Position numbers and translations under genes: made by a program. A stretch of DNA of 64,000 bases. Origin: Cephalotrichum gorgonifer. Taxonomy: Eukaryota; Ascomycota; Sordariomycetes; Microascales; Microascaceae. Of the stretch, positions 12,538 through 22,274 are shown one piece after another; the first letter of the stretch is position 1; every line of letters begins with the position of its first letter. A model generated the notes under the pieces. It was not told the origin of the DNA. It searched no databases and saw only the letters and a program-made list of their open reading frames with translations. Where the stretch lies: positions 1,138,781-1,202,780 of the forward strand of contig ONZQ02000013.1 of the NCBI GenBank assembly GCA_900312665.1, written 5' to 3'.

Positions 12538-13919
12538 CCACGCTGGACCTGGGGGTTCGCGGTCGGGGCACCGAAAAAGTGGCTCTAGTTTCTTGGCTAG
12601 TGGGTCGCTAGGCTTCCCCAAGCCCGAGACGACGCTGGAGCCGGGTCGCAGTTTCGGTGGAGACGGACCATCAATATTGCTACTCGTACTAGTATTCGTA
12701 CACATATATTTTTTGACCCAAGTAGGAGTACGAGTACAAGAAGCAATCACTATTACCCTTCTGCCCCTGGGCAAGCAACAAGCGGGGTAAAACGCGAAAC
12801 AGAAGCGTCTGGACCGGTTGGCCATGGATTCACCCATTTTGCGATAGCTCGGTTATCCCTTTAATTACAGAAATTTGTTATCAGGTCTGGAGAAGGCTGG
12901 TATGCTCGATCGGTTGACTTACTCATCCACGGCCCGATGAAGCAAGCCTGTCGTCGTTCTTCTCCATTTTGGCCCCCCTTCCGAACTTGTACTTGTACAA
13001 TGTCGCACCCATGCTGGTGGAACCTGGTCGGCCTCCAGACAGAGCCGGGGGGGGGGGATAAATGTTATGGTGTCTGTGGGGTGTCGTGTGGGGCTTTCGA
13101 GGAAGCCTGAAAGAACAAATCCATCGTCCCAAGCCAGAAAGGGAGGGGAGTCACGACGCGGGCTCGGACACTCCGGATTTGGCTGGACAGGCCTGAATAA
13201 AAGTGGGACAGGAGCAGGTGGGACAAGGATCCCATTCGAAGGACTGGCTCAGGTCCACTTTCCCATATTGAAATGCGACTGTGGAACCCGGGCGGAGAAT
13301 CTCCAACCTCCATGGGTCATCGCTACGTCGTACTTACTCGCAAGCATTGCTCGTACGGAGTAATCGTGCAAGTACTTGTCTGTACAGCCGGGGTCTTTCA
13401 GGCAGCTACGAGGCCGCACCAGGTACGAGTGATACAACGTGGTACTTGCACGGGTGAGATGGAGTCAGCTTCGATTGAAATTTTCTAGAACCCTTCCCGA
13501 ACAGGACATTCGGTACCACGTGGTCCGATTTGTCCCGCAAAAACCTGAGAGGGAAGTCAGTTTAGGATTAACAACCCTTGACCACAGGGAGATAGCAAGA
13601 GCCGCGGATTTCTGGTAGCGAGCTTACATTGCTACTCTACCCCTCTCTCCCTCTCATTGTACGAGTACTCGTACCTCGCGTCGCCTCGCACCATCCAGGT
13701 CCGTCCCCCTTCCGTCCTTAGGTGAGCGAATGCCGTTTGGGGTCTGGGCCGCTTCTCTGAGGGCTCTACTTAGTCCGCTTGGCTGCCCTTGTCGCCGTGC
13801 GAGCAACTATCGTTCTCGTGCGCTAATACTCGTGACCCCCACGAGTGGGAAGCCTAAGATGTCCGAGTGATGGAGAACGGATCCACAGCATGGCCCACCA
13901 GCGATGGCTACTCGAGATC

Positions 13920-14060
13920 TCCTCCCTCGCTAAGTCGTGGGCCCTTCTACTCGTACGAGTAGGCATCCGGTCCCCGTATCCGTCGCCCTCTCCCTCGACT
14001 AAGCCGCGGGCCTGACGGATATGACATGTCTGGGCCCATGCGGTCCCCGCATCCGCATCC
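13920..14060. repeat. Diverged direct repeat, two ~70-bp copies
   Basis: Copy 1 runs from CTCCCTCGCTAAGTCGTGGG to CCGGTCCCCGTATCCG. Copy 2 runs from CTCCCTCGACTAAGCCGCGG to GCGGTCCCCGCATCCG. The copies share order and spacing but differ at many positions. Copy 1 contains the perfect palindrome TACTCGTACGAGTA. Confidence 0.6.
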
Positions 14061-14947
14061 CCTCACCGCCAACTATTGATTGGGTCGGCGGCTGAAATTC
14101 TGAGTGTCACCGAGGCCGTGGCGGAGTGCTTCTCCGACCTGCGAGTACGAGTAGCTACCATGAGCCGACCTGGTCACTCTTACAGGTTGGGGAGTTGGTC
14201 ATTTTACAAGCCGATGCGCACAAGCGTTACATTCAGGCGCTTCCCGGGTAGGCCAGGACTCTCTCGCCTCTCTCGAGCTTATTCCTTCTCAGAGTAAGCA
14301 CCACTGGCTGGACACACGCACCTGCGTGCGGATAGGGTGACTCGTATGGGCAGGCCCCCCATCTTGTAGAAGGTTCATATAGCACCTATTTACTCGTAGT
14401 GCCTGTGGCCACGAGCACTCAGGGCACCAACTTAGATTTACTCGTAGAAAAAAAAATCTGCCTTTCATTCGTTGTAATACACTAACACTGGCCTCTCCCT
14501 TGCGGCGCACAATGCACGTGCCCCTCTTCCAGGTAATGTGGGTATATCTCGCTCCATCGCTCCTCGTCCCTCTCTTCTCCCTCCTGGTGCTCCGTAAATG
14601 CCACGCCGAATACCAAGTATATGTACATACAATCAATCAAGTCATGAGTGTGGATCAAGTCCCCCTTCTTGCGCCCTCTCTCGTAGCTACCGTAAAAGGG
14701 CCGGCCGTATTCACATTCCGCCGGGCAACCACCGCATCTTGCATAGGGACCCCACCAACCCCTTCGCTCAGGGGAAACCATCATCGTCCCTATTCGAAAT
14801 ACAGAGCGGGGCCCAGTAGTAAATGTTCGAAGCGACAAATGTGCTTCTGTCCGCCCGTCAGGCTGGGGCCGCACCCCAATTACCTTCCGCGTATGGCTTG
14901 CGGATGGATATTCGTTCCGGGGTGTATTGGCATTTTCGCCCTCTAGA

Positions 14948-17131
14948 TCAACAGCCTTCAAGACTAAACTCACCCTTGAAGCCTTGATTTAGGAGCATTG
15001 CGGCGACTCTCCTGCGGAGCTCCGGGAGCTGGTCCGAGCTGTAAGAAGCCGAGGGGTCGATGCCCAGACCAATGCATAGCCCGTTGAGGACCGTATGAAC
15101 GCCGCAATCCCATCCGTTGGTCTGGCGTGGCGCTACATACTTAACAAAGCGCCACTCCTCCTGGATGAACGAGTCCCCTAGAAGGGACTTGATCCACTCC
15201 ATAGTGAGCGATCTTTTCGCGTCGGAGCCAGCGGGGTTGAGAGAGTCAAGGTGACATATCGATCGCTTCCGCGGCTCGACCACAATCAGCGTCCAATGGT
15301 TGACCTGACACACTGGCATTATGATGGTCTCGATGTCGAGGATGTTGTCCTTGTTTACGCCAAGACGCCGGAGCATACGCTCAGTCCCCCTAGGACCGTG
15401 GTCTAAGAGTCTCGTGAAAAAGAATGAGCCGGGCATCAGGCATTTTCTGGTCTGCGCCTTGACGTCGGTTATACCGGCGGCCTCGTTAATAAACCTGTCG
15501 AGCCAGAGTAGGCTTCCATTGACCACGTTGTCGTTCAGCCACTGTGTTGAAGGGACAAGCCTTTCAAAGTCGTGACTTCTGAGCTTTGTTTCTGGCGTTT
15601 CGGCAAGATCACCACCATTATGGAGCGATTGTTGAACTCTGGCTGCCCAGTCTGCGCTTAGAGCTGGGAGTAAGTCTCGGTTCGGCCGACGAAGACCGCC
15701 TCGTCGCTCGGCCTCCTCTCGCAGACGTTGTTCTTCGGCCTGCCTTCGGGCCTCTTCTTCGCGAGCCCGTTTTTCCTCCTCCAGACGTTCCTCCCGCTGG
15801 CGCTCCTCCTCAATGCGCTGCCTCTCTCGTTCCTTTTCCTGCTCCCTAGCCTTCCGTGCTTCCTCCTCACGCTCAGCAACTAGATTGGAGATTTTCAGCT
15901 CCCCAAAGGCTTCTAGGCTTTCCATGCCCGCCTCTGAATCGCCGGGAACTGCTAGGGCCGTATGGTCCCTTATGGCCCCTAGATGATTTTCATCACGCCA
16001 GTCAGAACGACGAAGGGAATCTTTCTCGTCGTCCGCCTCACTCTTAGCGGATTGCGACGAGTCATCCGAAGGTGACTGGGTTTCGGTGCTTGTGGGCTTC
16101 GAGTCGTTTACGGAGGCGACAAAGTGGCGGGGGTTCACGGTCCCCCCGGACCTAGTATATTGTACGAATAGTTGACTCCTCGACTGTGGGGATTTGAGCT
16201 TGGTTATCGCTGCGGATCGCCTTGCCGGGCTCTGGCCTCTATTGGTAGATATCGCGAGGGCAGTGGCAGCCAAGGGGTCGTCGCTGTCGTCGTCTGCCGA
16301 GAATGCGCCTGGCAAATTTGAATAGCCGGTGAAGGATGTGCTAGCAGAGGCTCGTAGGTGTTGAGATGGGGGGGCCAGCTCATCCGCGACTGAAGCTTGG
16401 TTGGCGTGATCCGAATTCGGGGGTGCGATTTGGCGCTGTAACCGTGGATTCGCGCTGCCATCGGCGGATTCGCTACTGCAGCGCAAGCCGCCCGGGCACT
16501 CCCTACCCACCTCTCCATCGCCGGACAGCTTCACCCTTTTCACGCGAACATTACCGCCGTCTGCATTCGCGGCGGGACGCTCAAAGAAAGACCAGAGCCG
16601 GCGGGTGTGAGCCAATATACCCGTCATGGTGTCGACGCTGGATCGAGCGGCTTCCTTGACAGTGCTGAGCATTCCGTTGCTCTCGCGTGCTATGACAGGG
16701 ATGTCGCCGCCGTATGCAGCCTCTGGTCGTAGTTCAATATCGCCGTCCTCCGCGGATCGTTTCGTACCTCGGGCCTTCATAAAGTCCGGCGGGGTAGCCC
16801 GATCTGAGCTTGGTCGAGATAGCAGGTCGTGGGAGCTTAGGCTAGTAGGCGTAAATACCCTCGCATCACCAGGTATCGGGTCGTCCCGCTGAGTCCGAAA
16901 CAAGATGACCTTGCGGATCTGGAAAGTCGTTTGCTGCGTCGGGGAGAGTGGATGAGGAAGATTCGACTTGGTATTCCGCCGGTTCGACTTTGCAATACCT
17001 CGCGACGGCGGTCGTAAAGATGTGGCTCGTATGTGGCCCGGACGGGAGGTGCGGGCGATACGCAGCCTTTTGGAGTCGCGGTATAAGGCGGTCTTCGCTT
17101 TTATGTTCGAGGTTATCGTTCCTGAATCCAT
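14948..17131 (-). CDS. Ulp1-type SUMO/Ubl protease (C48 cysteine peptidase)
   Basis: Single-exon 727-aa protein beginning at ATG 17131. Residues ~517-727 are a C48 peptidase domain: STQWLNDNVVNGSLLWLD substrate loop, then the catalytic series His612 (NHWTLIVV), Asp629 (HLDSLN), Gln670 (RQTNGWDC) and Cys676 (WDCGVHT). Such enzymes mature SUMO precursors and remove SUMO from targets, often at the nuclear pore. Before the domain lies a charged Glu/Arg coiled coil (~417-480). The N-terminal ~400 residues are disordered, basic and Ser-rich. All catalytic residues are present, so the enzyme should be active. Family membership is sure; Ulp1 versus another member of the family is inferred from the order of motifs. 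Confidence 0.92.
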   Translation of the reverse strand: MDSGTITSNIKAKTALYRDSKRLRIARTSRPGHIRATSLRPPSRGIAKSNRRNTKSNLPHPLSPTQQTTFQIRKVILFRTQRDDPIPGDARVFTPTSLSSHDLLSRPSSDRATPPDFMKARGTKRSAEDGDIELRPEAAYGGDIPVIARESNGMLSTVKEAARSSVDTMTGILAHTRRLWSFFERPAANADGGNVRVKRVKLSGDGEVGRECPGGLRCSSESADGSANPRLQRQIAPPNSDHANQASVADELAPPSQHLRASASTSFTGYSNLPGAFSADDDSDDPLAATALAISTNRGQSPARRSAAITKLKSPQSRSQLFVQYTRSGGTVNPRHFVASVNDSKPTSTETQSPSDDSSQSAKSEADDEKDSLRRSDWRDENHLGAIRDHTALAVPGDSEAGMESLEAFGELKISNLVAEREEEARKAREQEKERERQRIEEERQREERLEEEKRAREEEARRQAEEQRLREEAERRGGLRRPNRDLLPALSADWAARVQQSLHNGGDLAETPETKLRSHDFERLVPSTQWLNDNVVNGSLLWLDRFINEAAGITDVKAQTRKCLMPGSFFFTRLLDHGPRGTERMLRRLGVNKDNILDIETIIMPVCQVNHWTLIVVEPRKRSICHLDSLNPAGSDAKRSLTMEWIKSLLGDSFIQEEWRFVKYVAPRQTNGWDCGVHTVLNGLCIGLGIDPSASYSSDQLPELRRRVAAMLLNQGFKGEFSLEGC

Positions 17132-17947
17132 AATTAGAGCGCCGTTTGGTGCACGATCTTTGTAGGTTGAAAGTGTGGGTGTCCATCAGAGGAATTGAGG
17201 AGAGTGCGGGCATGACGGAGGAAAAGGAAGGGGGGATGAAAATGAGGGTTCGGGTGAAAAGTCGCCAAGTGTTGGCGTGGGCGCGGATGAAGGGTTCCAT
17301 TTACATTCACCGCAAAAAGCCTTCGGGAATCCGAAGACACAATGGGCAGCAGCATCAGGTGTCGGCGCAGGGTCGCGCGTCGTGATTGTTGTGAGGCGCA
17401 AACGCATTCATGTGGGGTATGCACAATTGAGACCTATTCAAAGCGTGTTGTTGAATAGGAAGTGCCTCGTATACCCCATTCACGAGCGTATGCCGTACCC
17501 GCGAGGTCTTCCTTTGCCGTCGCTGTCGTCGTCGTCGTCGTCGTCGAGATGAGGCTACGATGGATGGTACGGGTCGCGATATGGTCTGTGGGTGAAGTGG
17601 TGGCCATCGAAGTCTATTTCGTACAGAGCAGATTAGCTACCCGGGTGGACCAACCTCCATTTCTCCACAAAATTATTACCTAATCACTCTAGAGCTCCCT
17701 TCCCAAACGAGCATATCGGTGCCTCAAAATTCTCCGAGTCAATCCTCCATCTAAAGATCCAGCTTCTTATATCATCTAATAATGGAACGCGCACTTATAG
17801 GAGGTGGGTACTACTAGAAGTAACAGTATTTTCGTCTATATTCGATGTATCTACAAGTAACATGTGCAAGCTAATTAAGGCAACCACGCATGTCCCTCTT
17901 CTCTGGGTCGTGTCTGGAAGGAATGCTCAAAATGCTATCTACCTGCT
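17132..17947. other. Intergenic between the Ulp1-type and phenol monooxygenase genes
   Basis: About 0.8 kb. It contains the upstream region of the protease gene, a GTC/CGT trinucleotide microsatellite (~17519-17550), and the 3' flank of the monooxygenase. No supported gene. Confidence 0.5.
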
Positions 17948-20071
17948 CTATATTTGAGCCAGGAGAGCACCAACACTCTTGTTGCTGAACGATCCGAAGT
18001 ATTCGTTCAAGGCGTCTACCGTCCCACTTCCTTCGACTAGCTTCGCGACAACTCCTACGTATCCATCAGGCCGGACCACCACCACGCCTCCCCGCTCCTG
18101 GTCAAGCCCCATCTTCGCGTGCGCCGCCGCCGCCGCATCGGGGACACGCCTATCCCACCGGTCATCCGCGAAGATGTTGTCCCGGTACCGCGCGAGGACT
18201 TCCGGTACGTCTCTTGAGATTTCGACGTCGCTCCTCTTGCTCGCGAATATGACGGAGAAGGTGTAAAGAAGACTGTGAGGGTTGTGCTTCTCATGGTGAG
18301 ACACCGCCGCCTCGTCCGACCTTCGGTACACGGAGAAGAAGGACGACTTCTTCTCGAGGCCGCGAGCAAAGTCACGGAGGGCAGTCTTCGTCGTGCTCGG
18401 CTTGCCCGCAAACACGAAGATACGGAAAGATCCGTTGAGCGGCACGGCATTCTCCAGGTGAATATGGTTGGCATCCGCGACCCTCGTGACATCCGCATTG
18501 ATCATGATGTGTCCCGTTCGTAGCTTGACACCCTCGGGATGAATCAGGTACGACGAGGCGGCGTGCTCCTTCGACCAGTTAAATACGTTTGGCCCGTATG
18601 CCACCCCGTATCCGCTGGTGAATTCGCAGCCCTCCTTGAATGTCTTGACGAATTCGTTGTCATCGGCAGACTCGTCGGCCTCCCGAGATGCCTGCTCTAC
18701 CTCGCTAGCCTGGGGGATACGTTCCGAGAAGAGCTTCGCGTACTTGTTGTCGAACGACAGCAGACTCTCAGCAACTGCCTTCCGCTCCACCTCGTACGTC
18801 TTCAACACGTCCCTGTTGGCGAAACCCTTCTCCACGAAGTGAATCTTCCAGGCAAGGTTTAACGCGTCTAGGAAGGCAGTGTTCATTCCCTGACCTGCTT
18901 TGGGCTGTTGCGACGAAGTTAGCTGTCGATTCTTCAGGCTTGAGCCAAGTATGCCTCCCAACTTACGCTATGAGTGTGGCAAGCGTCGCCTCCAAGGAAT
19001 ACACGGTGGTCCAGTGTATACCGTTCGGCGATTCCCTGGCCGATGGGATAAACGGAATACCACGCTACCGACTCCCACTCGATGGAATACGGCTCGAAAA
19101 TCTTCTTGGCAGTCTTTTGGACCTCCTCCGCGGTAGCGGTTTTCCGGGGGTGCCAGTCGGGATCTGTCGACGAGGCGATTTGAATGTAGAGACGGACCAT
19201 GTTATCCTCGCGGGGGATGATCATAATCGAGCCGTGGTGGCTGTGGACAGTGCATTTCATCTAACCCGCGGGTTAGCATAAACGCTGGGGTTGAAAAAAA
19301 AAAAAAAACGGGGGGGGGTAGGCAGTGTCGAGCTCACCTTGATATCAGGGAAGTCAGTCTTTACAACCCCATCCATGACACCCCAGACGTGTGCGATGGG
19401 ATCCTTGTGCGTGACGGGGATCTCTAGCTGCTGCCTGACAAAGGATCGCGCTCCCTCGCCTCCGAACAAGTATTTGGCGCGAATCGTCTCGCGCGACGAT
19501 CCCTCGATGTGCTCCAGGTTTACCTCAACCGGGTACTCTGGGTTTTCGTTCTCATCCGACTTGAACCCTGTTATGGTCCAAGGCCGCTGGACCTCAACGC
19601 CATTCTTCTCCAGGTCGCCCAGGAAGACCCTCTCGATCATCCCCTGGTGCAGGAGAGTGGTGAAAGGGTGTCGAGCGTCAATGAAGCTAGGACAGCTGGC
19701 CCACGTTCCCGTGCGGACGATTCCGTCGCCGGTGGCAGGCGGGTCCCAGAAAGCCACCTCATAAACCTTGGCCGGCTGATACGCCATGATGGCACCCTTT
19801 AGCCCCATGTTCTGGAGCAGGTCCAGGGACCGCGGCTGAATTCCATCGGCCCTGCCCGTGGCTGTAGGCTCTGGCCGGTTATCAATATGCTTGATCTTGT
19901 AGCCCCATCGAGCCAGACAGGTTGACAACATGAGCCCAACCGGGCCAGCTCCAATAATGACTGTGGAGCAGAAAATAGACAACTTGTTAGCGGGCAGGTG
20001 CTTCAGTAGATGTCCATGGGGAGGTATGCTCGCGTACCGATGTCATAGTAACCATCCGGTGTTGATGCCAT
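17948..20071 (-). CDS. Phenol 2-monooxygenase-like FAD monooxygenase
   Basis: Four-exon gene: 20038-20071, 19338-19960, 18967-19260 and 17948-18904, with introns of 77, 77 and 62 nt. Splicing restores continuous family sequence: MASTPDGYYDIVIIGAGPVG (FAD GxGxxG at 15-20), then DIK-MKCTVHS, then VFLGGDACHTHSPKAGQGMN (GD motif at ~299-300). The 624-aa product matches the phenol hydroxylase family, in which an FAD aromatic hydroxylase is followed by a thioredoxin-like C-terminal domain (~440-624). It probably ortho-hydroxylates a phenolic substrate using NADPH and O2. No other catabolic or secondary-metabolite gene lies beside it, so the substrate is open. Intron 2 holds adjacent C and T homopolymers. 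Confidence 0.92.
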
Positions 20072-22274
20072 TTTGGCGATAAACTGGCTTTGTGCCTACG
20101 GTATCTTGGGGAGGCTAGTGGCTGGAAGTGATGCGGTGGCTGTAAATGTAGTAGTAGGTGGTGGTAATGGTGGTGACGACAGCGGCAGGCAAGAGAGTCG
20201 CTGTTGTTTAAGGTTCACGATGTGGAGGGTATCACAAGTGAAGAAGGAATATTAACGTTACGGGGAATGAGACGTCAATCACTTATTATATATCGGCGAC
20301 CTGACTCTGGGGTCGCAGAACGGGGAAAGAGGCTCCACGGGGAATGGGAGCTAGGGTGTGTGGTGGAGTAGCATCCAACAGGGCGCGGCACAGACTTCGG
20401 GAATACTAGTACGAGACTCCGATTGAGCTTGACCCGTGGCTCGAAATTCCCACATCCCGCACGGCTGGACCGCGTCCGCGGTTAGGTAGCTTGTGGTAAG
20501 GTCACAAGAGGGGAAAAGGCGAGCGGATGGCAACCGGTGCCTCCGAGGGAACGCTGCCCCGGAGTACGCTCGGAATACAAGTATGCTAGCGTTGGTGAAT
20601 GGAGCCATTATGCGGCGCCGAGGGCGAATGAAAGTTGGAGATAGGCCCAAGTAACAGTGGGGGGATGGTGAGGGACAGCACTTTGGACGGGAAATAGAAT
20701 CGGTAGTCTGTGGTGGGGCCGATCGCTGACGGTCTAAAATGCCGGCTGCAGAAGTCGGGAACTGGAGGGAGAAGTGAAGGGGGATGTGGGGTAGTGCGCG
20801 GGAAGTACACGGCACCCTGGTGATTGGAGGGATCATTGTGGTCTTGGCGGTTCTGTCATATCGTTCTCGGGCTTGACTCGCCCGACTGGGAACCGACATG
20901 TGGGTCCATCGCTGCTTATTCAGCCCCCTCCTCGCTATATCTACTCCGTGGTCCTTCATCTTAGGAGGGACTGATTTTAAACGGACAGTGAAATGGCACC
21001 ATCAGAAAGCTGGCAAGACTTCTTCCATACTTATTTTTATATTAGCACTCGCGTTGATACCCGCGCTCAGCCTTTGATTCGGCCGCCAAACCAGCAAAGC
21101 CCCCAGATAACAGATTAGGTAGTTGGTGGATGCATCCCTACCTGCTAATGGAGTCGAGCCCATCTATCCCCATGCGTTATAATTTAAGGCGAGACCTTCA
21201 ACAGGAATACATGCCCACCATCCGCAGTAGAAGCACGCCTTTATAGGCTCTATAGTGGCCATTCTTTGTGTATACTGGAAATATACCCCGGTGGTTTTCG
21301 CCCATACCCCCCTACACCGGCTACCATGTTCGCCTCGAGGGCAAGAGCGCTCAGCTGGGTAGATCAACATAAGTTCGAGCACCTGTTCATTCGGTGCTAT
21401 ACTTCTCCTTATTCTTCATCGGCCAGCTCTCCACAGATAGAATGGCTATTTGGTTGCCTCCAGGGTAAGACAACAAAGGCTACGTGCTAATAGGACCGAC
21501 GACCCTTGTTTGACGCCTACCAGTTTCAAGGTCAGGTTGGCAGCTTGTCCTGGTGTGGGTTTAAACCCTTCGCTCCGTCCATGCGTAATGGAGCATACTC
21601 CAACAATCCATGTCTTTTCATTCCGAGAGCAGCGCCACTCACGACTCCGGATTAGATTCATGGGGCCGGTTACTTTTCATCGAGGGCCAGGAGACTATGT
21701 GGATCTCCGCGGTACAAATGAGGGAGCAGGCTTGCCTTTCGTCACAAGAACGACCAGATCTATAACCGCCAGAGGCACCTCCGAGCCACGCAAGCCCTCC
21801 AGACTCCATGCTGCCGGGACTCCCTGTCACAGGTCTTTGACGTTACCTGAGGCCCGTAGCGTGGCGTACACTGCGGTGACCCAACTGTGTTCGGCATACA
21901 CGAGTCTATTGCAGGGTACGGGTAGCCAAGCCTTTCTACATCGCATTGGGATATGCGACCGCCAGATCCAAGCAACCGAGGCGTCACCCCTAAGACTACA
22001 TATCCATTCCATTTAGGTAGCGTAAAAGTCCATATTGGGAGGTTCCCTGACAGTAGCTCTTTCCCTTTCATGTGCCTGCCTCCTGCCTCCTCAAGTAGCC
22101 GTCTCCGACCAACTGTTGTCATAACAAAGCTACGAGCTACGCTGTACGATTTCACCTGCCGATCTCTAGGTAACTGCGCCGGCTTGATCAGTTTCCAGCT
22201 TGGCCCGGTCATTCAAGGATGTAACCTTCTCAAACGAGCATCACATCACGGATTCGCAGGCTAACCACCCTCAG
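20072..22274. other. Intergenic, 2.2 kb, divergent promoters
   Basis: Lies between two divergently transcribed genes. Frames of 188 and 202 codons exist but show no conserved features and no favourable composition. TACAAGTA occurs near 20578. A pyrimidine-rich leader precedes the plus-strand gene. No RNA gene recognised. Confidence 0.5.

Larger units (their letters stand above)
8667..14947. other. Gene-poor 6.3-kb block rich in short palindromic words
   Basis: No supported gene in over 6 kb, although the rest of the window is dense. Only the leader of the RGS gene (near 8667-8960) is expected here. The block carries many TACTCGTA/TACGAGTA and TACTTGTA/TACAAGTA words, several forming perfect or near-perfect hairpins. 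It also has a CT microsatellite (~9880-9898), a G tract near 13047-13057, tandem repeats at 10887-10967 and 12493-12537, and a diverged pair at 13920-14060. Frames up to 171 codons lie across these repeats and look like chance. Confidence 0.7.

Noticed and set aside
17948..20071. Secondary-metabolite cluster around the monooxygenase
   Set aside because: Neighbours are a SUMO protease and a conserved protein. No synthase, transporter or regulator is adjacent.
20351..20959. 202-codon minus-strand frame between two genes
   Set aside because: No family resemblance, biased composition and no splice or promoter support.
21450..22016. 188-codon plus-strand frame
   Set aside because: No recognisable domain and no signal of coding composition.
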